Assembly (NCBI RefSeq): GCF_024170005.1 | Contig: NZ_JALJXJ010000011.1 | Location: 1 to 64,000, forward strand | Source of the DNA: Azospirillum lipoferum | GTDB lineage: Bacteria > Pseudomonadota > Alphaproteobacteria > Azospirillales > Azospirillaceae | DNA: 64,000 nucleotides | Reading direction: 5' to 3' | Shown here: positions 30,391 through 38,566 of the stretch, in pieces | How positions within the stretch are numbered: the stretch's first letter is position 1 | Layout of the letters: each line of letters opens with the position of its first letter | The notes under the pieces: generated by a model | Seen by the model: only the letters and a program-made list of their open reading frames with translations | The model's database searches: none | What the model was told of the DNA's origin: nothing | Position numbers and translations under genes: made by a program

Positions 30391-31719
30391 TCAGACGCGG
30401 AGCTGGCGCGGCCGGCCGGCGAGGAAGCCGAAGACGCCCGCCACCACCCCGACGATGACGAAAAGCAGGGTGGAGGCGTGCCAGTCTCCGCTCCAGCCAT
30501 GCAGCAGCCCGACCGCGAAGGGGCCGGCCGAGGCCAGCGTGTAGCCCACGCTTTGGGACATGCCCGACAGGTGGGACGCGATGCGGCTGTCGGGCGAGCG
30601 CAGCACGATCAGCGTCAGCGCTACGGCGAAGGCCCCGCCCTGTCCGATCCCCAGGATCACCGCCCACAGCGCGATGGTCCAGAGCGGGGCGTAGAGGCAG
30701 CCGACCATGCCGACGAGGCTGCAGCCGAGCATCGACACTGCGACGAGGCTCTGGCTCGGCGTGCGCGTCGCCAGCATGGGAGCGACCAGCGCCGCCGCCA
30801 CCTGCACCATGACCGACCCGGAGACGATCAGTCCGGCCGTCGTCGGATCGAACCCGCGGTCGCGCAGCATCGGCGCCATCCAGCCGAGCACGATGTAGGC
30901 CAGGGACGATTGCAGCCCCATGAACAGGGTGATCTGCCATGCCAGTCCGTTGCCCCACAGGCCACGCACGGAGGTGCCGCCCTGGCCGGCCTCGCTCTGG
31001 CGTCCACGGGTCAGCGGCAGCCAGGCCAGGGCTGCCAAGACTGCCGGCACCGCCCAGAAGGCCAGCGCGCCGGTCCATTGTCCCAGTATGCGTTCCAGCG
31101 GAACCGTCGCTCCCGCGGCGGTCGCGGCCCCGGCGCAGAGCGCCATGGTGTAGACCCCCATCATCAGGCTGATCTTCCGGGGAAAATCGCGCTTCACCAC
31201 GGCGGGCAGAAGCACGCCGATGATGCCGATCCCGGCGCCCGCCAGCGTTGCCCCGGCGAAGAGCGCCGCGAAGGTGCCGATCCCGCGCAGAGCGATGCCG
31301 CTGCCCAGCACAAGCAGCATGATGAAGATCATCCGTTCCGTGCCGAAGCGCTGGGCCAGCCGCGGGGCGATCACCCCGAACAGGCCTAGACACAGCACGG
31401 GGGAGGTGGTCAGCAACCCGGCCTGCCCGGCGGTCAGCCCGGCGTCGCGCACCACGTCGCCCATCACCGGCGCAAGGCTCGACAGAGCCGGCCGCAGGTT
31501 CAGCGCCACCAGCACCAGGGTGACGGCGACCAGCAGCGGATGATGCAACGCCGGGCCCTCCGCCCGGACATTCTCCGCCTGAGTATTCTCTCGTCGGGGC
31601 TTTTCGGGCCGCAGGGCCGCAGGTGCGCCGCTGGGGGAACCGGCGGAACGGCCGGCGGCGCTGTCGATGCTCATGAGCAGCCTGAACGATTTGATTGGCG
31701 AGGCCAAGCAATCGACCAT
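30391..31719 (-). CDS. MFS transporter, CynX/NimT-like
   Basis: Up to 442 residues: a polar N-terminal tail of about 60 residues, then 12 predicted membrane helices (beginning VTLVLVALNLRPALSSLAPVM), of the CynX/NimT cyanate/nitroimidazole-type major facilitator family. An alternative start at 31674 would shorten the tail. It begins only 15 bp after the mfnB-like gene on the same strand, so it may be the last gene of the cofactor operon. Substrate unknown. Confidence 0.85.
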   Translation of the reverse strand: MVDCLASPIKSFRLLMSIDSAAGRSAGSPSGAPAALRPEKPRRENTQAENVRAEGPALHHPLLVAVTLVLVALNLRPALSSLAPVMGDVVRDAGLTAGQAGLLTTSPVLCLGLFGVIAPRLAQRFGTERMIFIMLLVLGSGIALRGIGTFAALFAGATLAGAGIGIIGVLLPAVVKRDFPRKISLMMGVYTMALCAGAATAAGATVPLERILGQWTGALAFWAVPAVLAALAWLPLTRGRQSEAGQGGTSVRGLWGNGLAWQITLFMGLQSSLAYIVLGWMAPMLRDRGFDPTTAGLIVSGSVMVQVAAALVAPMLATRTPSQSLVAVSMLGCSLVGMVGCLYAPLWTIALWAVILGIGQGGAFAVALTLIVLRSPDSRIASHLSGMSQSVGYTLASAGPFAVGLLHGWSGDWHASTLLFVIVGVVAGVFGFLAGRPRQLRV

Positions 31720-31734
31720 TGGTTGCTCGCAGGG

Positions 31735-32448
31735 TCAACCCACCCGCGCTGCAACCCACCCCAGCGAACCCGCATCGCGCACGCTTTGGACGACCTCGGC
31801 GACCCTGTCCGGGTCGATCACGTCGCGTCGCGCGCCGCCCTGGCACAGGGCGCCGCGAAAGCCGAGGATCGACGGGCCGAGCGCTGCCAGGGGAGTGATG
31901 TCGGCAAGCCGCAGGGAGCCCGCCAACCCTGCCCACAACCCGGCATCGCGTGCCTGCCCGATGAAGGCGGCCAGAGAATCGTCCGACAGATGATCGCGCA
32001 GGGTGCGGCCGTCTTTCACCCCAGTGTCCAGCATCACGCCGATGAAGCCGGCGTCGGCCATGGCACGAATCAGGTCGTTGGTCAGGATTATCAGGTCGGC
32101 CAGGATGACGCCGACCAGCGCCGCCGCGCCACGCGCCCTTCCGGCCGCGGCGATGCAGGCGAGCGGATCGCCGCCGGCGCTGATCCCCATCTTCACAATG
32201 TCGACGCCCGTCGCTGCCGTTCGTGAGACTGCGGCCGCCACACCGTCCGGCTCCATGGGCAGGTCGCCGATGGTGGCGCTGACCGGTCTGCGTCCGGCAA
32301 CCGTCTCACGACAGGCGCGGATGGTGCCGGCGGGCAGCGCGCCAAGCGCACCCTCGCTCGGGTTTTTCAGGTCGATCAGGTCGGCCCCGGCCGTGACCGC
32401 GATCTCGGCTTCCTCGGGATTGGTCACGCTGGCGAGCATACGGATCAT
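31735..32448 (-). CDS. mfnB: MfnB-like (5-formylfuran-3-yl)methyl phosphate synthase
   Basis: 237 residues from the ATG at 32448, overlapping the DUF447 gene stop by 4 bp. Matches the former DUF556 family: LASVTNPEEAEIAVTAGADLIDLKNP with Lys28 in the active-site position, GVDIVKMGI with Lys86, and GFRGALCQGG near the end. In methanogens MfnB condenses two glyceraldehyde-3-phosphates to the furan precursor of methanofuran; in methylotrophic bacteria a homologue serves methylofuran synthesis. Its presence with fhcABCD supports methylofuran production. Confidence 0.88.
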   Translation of the reverse strand: MIRMLASVTNPEEAEIAVTAGADLIDLKNPSEGALGALPAGTIRACRETVAGRRPVSATIGDLPMEPDGVAAAVSRTAATGVDIVKMGISAGGDPLACIAAAGRARGAAALVGVILADLIILTNDLIRAMADAGFIGVMLDTGVKDGRTLRDHLSDDSLAAFIGQARDAGLWAGLAGSLRLADITPLAALGPSILGFRGALCQGGARRDVIDPDRVAEVVQSVRDAGSLGWVAARVG

Positions 32449-33065
32449 GAGCGTACCTGTGGCTTGGCCTTGCCGCCCGCGTCGGCACCGGTTGACTGTG
32501 CTTGGGAGAGCATGTCGGCCCGGAAGACCGCGACGCGGTCGGATAGCCAGCCCCAGGCCTCCCGCTCGCGTTCTCCAGCGGTTTTCTCGACGGCGATGGC
32601 GAGATAAGCCATTTCCCGCTCGACCTTCTCCCAGGGCAACATGTGCAGGCGGCTGCACAGGATCGCCGCTTCGATCACCGCCGCGGCGGCACGGTTGTGG
32701 CCGGCGAAGGGCCGATGAGCTTCTTGATGAACGCTCCGGCAATGAAACCGCGGGCGTACCGGGTCGGCTTCGACCCGGACCACCTCCACCTCCCAGTGGG
32801 CGAGGCTGTCGGCCAGACGCACGCCGACGATCACGGTTGCCGGGACCAGCGGCCAGTCCCGCCGCCCGGTCAGGCAACCGGCGAACAGCCGCGCATCATC
32901 GGTGAGGTTGATCACAGCCCGGCCGGTGGCCTCCAGCGCGTTGAGAGTGACGGAGGGGCGGAAGGGGGCGATCACCAGATCGTCGCCGGTCCGGGTGACG
33001 CCGAACGGGGCGATGTGCGGGGTTCCGTCGGCGCCCAGCGTGGTGACGATGGTTTCCAGGATCAT
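32445..33065 (-). CDS. DUF447-family protein of the H4MPT/methylofuran gene set
   Basis: 206 residues. The N-terminus ILETIVTTLGADGTPHIAPFGV and the conserved VINLTDDARLFA match DUF447, a flavin-reductase-like split-barrel family found in methanogens and in bacteria with H4MPT genes. Biochemical role not established; FMN binding is plausible from the fold. It overlaps the start of mfnB and the stop of the pterin-binding gene, so it is translationally coupled to both. Confidence 0.8.
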   Translation of the reverse strand: MILETIVTTLGADGTPHIAPFGVTRTGDDLVIAPFRPSVTLNALEATGRAVINLTDDARLFAGCLTGRRDWPLVPATVIVGVRLADSLAHWEVEVVRVEADPVRPRFHCRSVHQEAHRPFAGHNRAAAAVIEAAILCSRLHMLPWEKVEREMAYLAIAVEKTAGEREREAWGWLSDRVAVFRADMLSQAQSTGADAGGKAKPQVRS

Positions 33066-34480
33066 GATGGCTTTCCGCAGGCCCGCCGGCGTTCCTGCAA
33101 AGTCGTGCCCGCAGTCTTGAAACCGTGGGCATCGCTGTCCGCGTCCGCCGCGGTCTCCACAGTGCAGCCCCAGGAGAGGTCTTCGTCCTGGACATAGCGC
33201 TTGCCGAGCTGCCAGGCGAGGAACGCCTTCTGCAACTCCACCCCCATGTAGAAGGCATGCCCGCCGTCCTCGGCCAGCCCGAGCAGGGGATAGAGCTGGT
33301 AGGGATCGGTCGCCACATGATGGCCGTCGCGGTTGTAGACATGGACGCCGTCCTCCGCCACCTCGATCCGGAAGGAGGGGTCACGGATGTTGCGGGCGGT
33401 CTCCGCGATCTCGGCCGGGGTGCCGGCGAAGGGGCGGCGGTCGCGCAGGGCCATCAGCCCGTCGTCGATACCCTTGGGGAGGCTGCCGCTTTCCGCCGCC
33501 GCATGCATGATCCGCCGCGCCCGGTCGGCCTCGCGCACCGCGGTGCGGGCATGCGGGCTGACCTGGAGGGTGAGGACGGCGCCGATCGACAGTTCCGACA
33601 CCATGCCCATCAGCAGCGCCGTCGTGCCGGTGGTATCGGCGTCGGTCAGTTCGGTCAGGTTGCCGATGCCCATCAGCATCTCGATGTCGGGACAGCGCCG
33701 GCGCAGCTCGTGATAGCGCACCACCGACTCCGTGAAGCCGTAATGGATGGGGTCGAGCACCGGATCAGCGAGGAAGCGACGTCCGTCCGCCCGCAGCCGG
33801 TCGACGGCCCGGCACAGGGAATCCAGGTCGCGCGGCTTGGCCGGGACCAGGATCGGGGTGGCGGCCGTCCGGTCCAGCACCCACAGCGTGTCCTCGCTGA
33901 GGCTGAGCAGGTAGGAGGCGCCGGCCGATGCGCCGCGCAGCAGTTCCTCCGGGTCGGCGCTGTCGACGCTGACGCTGTGGCCGGCAGCGACCAGGGCGGA
34001 GACGGCGGCCTCCAGCCCTTCGAACCGTTCGCCGGGGTGGCAGCCGAGGTCGATCACGTCGGCGCCGTCGCGGCGCAGCCTTGCGGCGGTCTCCAGCAGA
34101 TTGTCGACGGAGCGGTGGGGGGCATCGATGATCTCGGCGAAGATCGTCACCGCATGGCGGGACAGGTCGGCCCGCAGCGCCCGCCCGCCGAGATAGGCGG
34201 GGATGTCGCGCAGTTCTTCCGGTCCCCGTTCGAAGGTGACGCCGAAATGACCTGACAATGCCGCCAGATCGCAACGGGTCCGGCCGGGCAGGATCACCCG
34301 GGCGCCCGCTGGCGGGGGCGGCAGGCGGCGTTTGATCAACTCCTCGGTCATCAGGGCGGCGACGCTGACGCCGATCTGCACCACGTCGAAGCGGAAGGGG
34401 GTGGGCGCCATCCCGTCGAGCACCGCCCGCAGGCGCGGTTCCGCCAGCTTTCCGGTCAGGAAGACGAGGTGGTCAGACAT
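33062..34480 (-). CDS. Dihydropteroate-synthase-like pterin-binding protein (DUF6513 type)
   Basis: 472 residues from the ATG at 34480. An N-terminal unassigned domain (1-130) precedes a pterin-binding TIM barrel with TIFAEIIDAP, GADVIDLGCHPGE and SVSVDSADPEEL, followed by a C-terminal region of about 140 residues. Homologues occur in methanogens and H4MPT-using bacteria and are proposed to couple the pterin to the RFA-P unit, the step folate pathways perform with pABA. It lies in the cofactor operon behind the DmrB-like flavoprotein, overlapping it by 25 bp. Confidence 0.85.
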   Translation of the reverse strand: MSDHLVFLTGKLAEPRLRAVLDGMAPTPFRFDVVQIGVSVAALMTEELIKRRLPPPPAGARVILPGRTRCDLAALSGHFGVTFERGPEELRDIPAYLGGRALRADLSRHAVTIFAEIIDAPHRSVDNLLETAARLRRDGADVIDLGCHPGERFEGLEAAVSALVAAGHSVSVDSADPEELLRGASAGASYLLSLSEDTLWVLDRTAATPILVPAKPRDLDSLCRAVDRLRADGRRFLADPVLDPIHYGFTESVVRYHELRRRCPDIEMLMGIGNLTELTDADTTGTTALLMGMVSELSIGAVLTLQVSPHARTAVREADRARRIMHAAAESGSLPKGIDDGLMALRDRRPFAGTPAEIAETARNIRDPSFRIEVAEDGVHVYNRDGHHVATDPYQLYPLLGLAEDGGHAFYMGVELQKAFLAWQLGKRYVQDEDLSWGCTVETAADADSDAHGFKTAGTTLQERRRACGKPS

Positions 34481-35025
34481 TCGAGACGCGCCTTCAGCGC
34501 CGCTTCGAGTTCGGAAACGGTCTCGACGACGGTCGTCGCCTCGAAGCCGCGCAGCCGTTCGACATTCTCCAGATCGATGCGTCGGGGATAGACCGGGACC
34601 ATGCCGTGCGGCGCCTCGGTCATCATCTCCGGCGCGGTATCGCAGGCGAAGACGATGCAGGGGACCCGGCATTTGCCGGCCTGGGCGAAGGCGTTGGTCG
34701 GCAGTGTGTCGGAAATCCCCTGCACACATTTGGCGACGGTGTTCGAGGTGGCCGGCCCCACCACCAGCGTGTGGTATTCGCCGAAATAGAACCGCCCGAT
34801 CTGCGGCGCGCTGGCCGCCCGGTCGCGGAACAGGCGGGTGCCGGGGGGAAAGTTGCCGTCGCGGCGTCGGTACATGCGCATGACCTCCTCCGCCGCCTTG
34901 CTGAGAAACACGTCGAGCGGCGCCAGTCGCGCCATCAGGTCGAGCGTTTCCTTGATATAGTGACCGGACCCGGTCAGCGCCCAGGCCAGCCGTGGCGGTG
35001 CGGGGGGAGGAGCAATGCTGTTCAT
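34456..35025 (-). CDS. dmrB: Dihydromethanopterin reductase-like archaeal-type flavoprotein (DmrB-like)
   Basis: 189 residues from the ATG at 35025. Flavoprotein-family FMN-binding segments: AWALTGSGHYIKETLDLM, VGPATSNTVAKCVQGISDTLPTNAFAQAGK and CIVFACDTAPEMMTEAPHG. In Paraburkholderia xenovorans DmrB reduces dihydromethanopterin to H4MPT, the last reduction in cofactor synthesis. It overlaps the kinase gene by 4 bp within the cofactor operon. AfpA-type flavoproteins are close relatives, so the exact assignment is a family-level inference. Confidence 0.82.
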   Translation of the reverse strand: MNSIAPPPAPPRLAWALTGSGHYIKETLDLMARLAPLDVFLSKAAEEVMRMYRRRDGNFPPGTRLFRDRAASAPQIGRFYFGEYHTLVVGPATSNTVAKCVQGISDTLPTNAFAQAGKCRVPCIVFACDTAPEMMTEAPHGMVPVYPRRIDLENVERLRGFEATTVVETVSELEAALKARLECLTTSSS

Positions 35026-35723
35026 GCCCGCACGCCCGGCCGGGCCTCCAACTCCGGGCTGCGCAGCAGGGGGCAGCCGGGGCTGCCGCGGCCCGCCAGC
35101 GCGTCCTCCAACAGGGGGTGGTCGTCGCGATGGATGCACCAGCTCTCGCCGGCGAAGCGCGCGCGCCAGAGCGGAAAAGCCGCATCGACCAGACCGTCGC
35201 GGGCCAGCGACGCTGCATCGGTCGCCGCACAGGGGCAGGGGCCCGACTTGACCAGCACCAGCGCCGCCGCATCCAGCTCCACCGCCAGCCATGCCGCGAG
35301 GCTGTCGGAGGTGACGTCCCAGCTTTCGGCGATCTCGGGCTGGTCGAGCGCCATGGCGGACGGCAGCCACACCGCCGGCATCCGCGCTCGGATCAGCGAG
35401 CGCAGCCGCTCGCGCGTCGCCGCCGTTTGCAGGGTCGGGCAGATGCCGTGCAGCATCAGACCGAACTGCTCCATCGCCAGCAGGGCCATGCGGTGGGCAA
35501 GCCGGTCGTCGAAGCGCCAATTGTCCTGGGCGTCGCGCACCGCATCGGCAAAGGGGCCGCCGCCCGGCACGATGACCACAGGATGGAGATGGCCGGGCCG
35601 GGCGATCAGATCCAGCCAGGTTCCCAGCCGGTGCCAGTCCGACAGGCTGCCGCCGATCTTGATTACCCAGGGCCGCGCTGCCGTGGTCGGCGATCCGTCT
35701 TCAGGCGATGCGTTGGCCGTCAT
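35022..35723 (-). CDS. Amino-acid-kinase-fold protein (MfnE-like kinase)
   Basis: 233 residues. Amino-acid kinase motifs: WVIKIGGSLSD near the N-terminus, VVIVPGGGPFADAVR, and a late ESWDVTSDSLAAWLA segment. In methanogens MfnE phosphorylates the aminomethylfuran phosphate precursor of methanofuran, and this gene sits with an MfnB homologue in the same operon. It overlaps dmrB by 4 bp and starts 5 bp after the FolB-like gene. Function by context, not proven. Confidence 0.8.
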   Translation of the reverse strand: MTANASPEDGSPTTAARPWVIKIGGSLSDWHRLGTWLDLIARPGHLHPVVIVPGGGPFADAVRDAQDNWRFDDRLAHRMALLAMEQFGLMLHGICPTLQTAATRERLRSLIRARMPAVWLPSAMALDQPEIAESWDVTSDSLAAWLAVELDAAALVLVKSGPCPCAATDAASLARDGLVDAAFPLWRARFAGESWCIHRDDHPLLEDALAGRGSPGCPLLRSPELEARPGVRA

Positions 35724-35727
35724 CGGG

Positions 35728-36210
35728 TCAAATCCGCCGGTCGGCCATGACCATCGGGCGTCGTGACGCCGGCATCTGGTCGCGCGTCCGCTCCAGCCGG
35801 ATGCCCGGAACCGCGACGCCGTCATAGATGTCCAGCTTCGCCACCGACACGCGGGCCGACTGTACCTGTTCGTGGGCCAAGCACATGCCGGCGATCTTTT
35901 CCGCCAGCATCTCGACAAGGTTGGTGTGCTCGTCCATCAGGATCCGCTTCAGCCCGGACAGCAGATCATCGTAGGACAGCACATCGCCGATGTCGTCTGA
36001 GAACTGGGCGCCGTCCTGGCGCACTTGCAACAGCAGGTCGATGCGCACCCGCTGGGGCGCGTCGCGCTCGTAATCGAAGACGCCGATCCGGCAGGGCAGG
36101 ACGACATTCTCCAGGAACAGCTCGTAGAGGCCGGCGGGGATGCTGGACAGCCTGGAGTCGGTGGCGGTCAGGCCACGTGCGCATTGGGCGGAGAGAATCG
36201 CGTCTAGCAT
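35728..36210 (-). CDS. FolB-family dihydroneopterin aldolase-like protein
   Basis: 160 residues from the ATG at 36210, preceded by AGGAGG with 8-nt spacing. FolB-type features: ENVVLPCRIGVFDYERDAPQRVRIDL, DDIGDVLSYDDLL and VEMLAEKIAGMCL. It probably cleaves dihydroneopterin (or its cyclic phosphate product) to the hydroxymethylpterin used for H4MPT. First gene of the minus-strand cofactor operon (FolB-like, kinase, dmrB, DHPS-like, DUF447, mfnB, MFS). Confidence 0.85.
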   Translation of the reverse strand: MLDAILSAQCARGLTATDSRLSSIPAGLYELFLENVVLPCRIGVFDYERDAPQRVRIDLLLQVRQDGAQFSDDIGDVLSYDDLLSGLKRILMDEHTNLVEMLAEKIAGMCLAHEQVQSARVSVAKLDIYDGVAVPGIRLERTRDQMPASRRPMVMADRRI

Positions 36211-36241
36211 CGGTGCCGTCCTCCTGGCTGTTGTCCGGCGG

Positions 36242-36271
36242 GGCCGGACGTGGATCGGCCGGACGTGGATC
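36242..36271. repeat. Perfect tandem duplication of a 15-mer upstream of the cofactor operon
   Basis: GGCCGGACGTGGATC occurs twice back to back (36242-36256 and 36257-36271) in the 184-bp leader between the FolB-like gene and the AraC-type gene. Could be slippage, or paired binding sites; no known motif recognised. Confidence 0.45.
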
Positions 36272-36394
36272 GGGTGCCGGGTGGGCCGTCTTCGTACCTT
36301 ATTCACATCCGGGGGGTAGCAGCTGTTTGAAAGCGACACGAATTTGGCGATTTCCGCCGTCTTCCGCTGCATACCCCCCTCATCCGGGACGGCA

Positions 36395-37414
36395 TCAGGT
36401 CAGGCTGGCGAACTCGTGCGCGGTGGCAAGCGGGCTGTGCCGCTGGTTCTGGCGGTCGCTGCGCGGTGCGATGCCGAAATGATCGCGGTAGCATTTGCTG
36501 AAATGGGTGGCGGAAATGAAGCCGCAGCTGATCGACACCTCCATCACCGACATGCGGGTCTGGCACAGCAGCTGTCGAGCCCGCTTCATTCGGAGGCCGA
36601 GATAGTATTTGGCTGGCGAGCAGTTCATGTATTTGCGGAACAGCCGTTCCAGATTCCGACGGGACTGGCCCAGCTCCGCGGCGAGCGTCAGCAGATCCAG
36701 CGGCTCTTCGATGTTGGCCTGCATCACCGCCACGGCAGCGTTGAGATCCTCGTGGTCCAGCACCGGATTGGCATGCAGTTCCTCCTGCTGGCGGATGCTG
36801 CCGGCGCGGATTTTGGTGTGCAGGAGCTGCTCGGCGATCTCAACCGCCAGCTTCTCGCCATGACGGGCGGCGATCAGGTGCAGCATCATGTCGGTGGCGG
36901 CGGTGCCGCCGGCGCAGGTGAAGCGGTTGCGGTCGATCGTGAACAGCTCGCCCGTCGCTTCGATCTCCGGGAAGGTCTCAGCGAAACCGGCCATGTTCTC
37001 CCAGTGGATGGTGCAGCGGTAGCCGTTCAGCAGGCCGGCCCGGGCGAGGATGTGGCTGGCCGTGCACAGGGCGCCGAAAGCGATCCCCTGGGCGGCAGAC
37101 CGCCGCATCCAAGAGAACATCGCCCGATCCTCGTACCAGTGGCCGTCGATGCCGCTGCACACCATCACGGTGGAGAGCGGCGGGGCGTCGGCGATGGCGT
37201 GGTCGACGCAGATCCCGATGCCGTTGCTGGCCCGCTGCACCCCGCCGTTCGGGGAGAGCAGAACCCAGCGATAGAGTTCCTTGCCGCTGATGTGGTTGGC
37301 AAGGCGGAGCGGTTCCACGGCCGCCGTGAAGGCGATCATGGAGAAATCGGGAACCAGGAGAAAACCGATGGTGTCGACCGTGGAAACGCCGGATTGCTGT
37401 TCAGTGCGCTGCAT
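36395..37414 (-). CDS. GATase1-like AraC-family regulator (GbdR/GlxA type)
   Basis: 339 residues from the ATG at 37414, chosen because the DJ-1/PfpI-like domain begins soon after (DTIGFLLVPDFSMIAFTAAVEPLRLANH); an in-frame upstream extension to 37516 is low-complexity. Residues about 15-200 are the glutamine-amidotransferase-like sensor with GALCTASHILARAGLLNGYRC, and about 230-325 the AraC helix-turn-helix pair (LDLLTLAAELGQSRRNLERLF). It resembles GbdR, the activator of betaine and dimethylglycine catabolism and of phosphorylcholine phosphatase in Pseudomonas. Its place between H4MPT genes in a window with dgc and pchP-like genes fits that role. Confidence 0.85.
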   Translation of the reverse strand: MQRTEQQSGVSTVDTIGFLLVPDFSMIAFTAAVEPLRLANHISGKELYRWVLLSPNGGVQRASNGIGICVDHAIADAPPLSTVMVCSGIDGHWYEDRAMFSWMRRSAAQGIAFGALCTASHILARAGLLNGYRCTIHWENMAGFAETFPEIEATGELFTIDRNRFTCAGGTAATDMMLHLIAARHGEKLAVEIAEQLLHTKIRAGSIRQQEELHANPVLDHEDLNAAVAVMQANIEEPLDLLTLAAELGQSRRNLERLFRKYMNCSPAKYYLGLRMKRARQLLCQTRMSVMEVSISCGFISATHFSKCYRDHFGIAPRSDRQNQRHSPLATAHEFASLT

Positions 37415-37756
37415 TGTCCCGTGCCCCTCTTCCGCTTTCCTGTTCGTATCGTCGTGGGTCGCGAATGGTCGGCGAACACGCTGTTTTCCCGCGGCCTTGT
37501 TTGCATCGGCGGCCACGTTCGGATGGGCGGGAGGGCGATCTCTTTCCGCACCATCAATCTTTTATGACAAGCAGCCTACGAGGATGTGGCCCGGTCACAT
37601 TGAACAAAGCGGACATAATTCTTGAAGAAGCACGACGTTGATCGAGTCGGGATTGTTTTTCCGGCAAATCATCCAGATATTCGAACGATCATATCATCCG
37701 GCGAGGTAGTCCCGCATTCCCCAAACGGCTGATCCTGGATGGGCATTGGGCTGGGA
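37415..37756. other. 342-bp intergenic region between fhcC and the GbdR-like gene
   Basis: AT-richer than its surroundings, especially 37550-37690. It must contain the end of the fhc transcript and the promoter of the AraC-type gene. A short dyad ATGTG-N7-CACAT lies at 37584-37600. No clear intrinsic terminator, RNA gene or coding sequence is visible. Confidence 0.5.
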
Positions 37757-38566
37757 TTAAAGGCAGGCCAGCAGCTCGCCGCGTCCGCCGAAGCCGCGAT
37801 CGCCCAGCCAGCGGCGCGCCTGGCCGGTTAGGCCCCGGCAGGTGAGCGGGACCCCATCCAGTTCGGACAGATGATTGTCCAGAAGCGACAGGAAGGGCAG
37901 CTGGTTGAGGCCGCAATCGGCGAACCCCGGCAGCGGCTCGATCTCGCCACGGAACAGGATGGTCCCGTTGCGCATGCCATGGCCGAGGGAGGTTCCTGGC
38001 CTGCCGCCGATCAGCAGGCTTCCGGCATTCATGTGCAGAGCGGCGTAGGCACCGGCATCGCCGCCGACCGCGATCAGCCCGCGGCGCATGCGTTCGCCGA
38101 CGCGGTCACCGCAACTGCCCCGGACCACGATCAGCCCCCCCGTCATCCCCGCCCGCTCGCCGGGCAGGGCGCCGCCCAGTTCGTTGCCGGCATCGCCGCC
38201 GATGGACAGCACGCCGCCACGCATGGCGGCCCCCGCCGCCAGCCCGGCCGACCCCTCCACCAGCAGGGTTCCGCCACTCATGGCGGTGCCGGCGCGGTGG
38301 CCGACCGGTCCGGCGACCCGGATGGTGCCGCCGGTCAGTCCCGCCCCGACGAAGTCCAGCCGCTCGTCGCCCTCCAGTTCGACGGTGTCGCCGGGGCTGC
38401 CGGTCAGATCGAACAGGTCGCCTGCCGCGACATGACCGCGTCCGAGCCGCAGCGGCAAGGCGGCGATCTCCGACAAGCTCAACTCCACTAGCCGGTGCGG
38501 CAGCAGGGGAGAAGCGTCGATGCGGCCGGTCAGCGGGCCTTTCAGACGGAAGCTCAGCACGCTCAT
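37757..38566 (-). CDS. fhcC: Formyltransferase/hydrolase complex subunit C
   Basis: 269 residues from the ATG at 38566, overlapping fhcD by 4 bp. Repeated GG(x)4(V/I)xGxAG units from about residue 75 to 200 (GGTIRVAGPVGHRAG, GGTLLVEGSAGLAAG, GGVLSIGGDAGNELGG) form the right-handed beta-helix shared with FwdC/FmdC and the glutamate synthase C-terminal domain. Structural subunit of the complex that transfers formyl from H4MPT to methylofuran and releases formate. Last gene of fhcB-A-D-C. Confidence 0.95.
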   Translation of the reverse strand: MSVLSFRLKGPLTGRIDASPLLPHRLVELSLSEIAALPLRLGRGHVAAGDLFDLTGSPGDTVELEGDERLDFVGAGLTGGTIRVAGPVGHRAGTAMSGGTLLVEGSAGLAAGAAMRGGVLSIGGDAGNELGGALPGERAGMTGGLIVVRGSCGDRVGERMRRGLIAVGGDAGAYAALHMNAGSLLIGGRPGTSLGHGMRNGTILFRGEIEPLPGFADCGLNQLPFLSLLDNHLSELDGVPLTCRGLTGQARRWLGDRGFGGRGELLACL

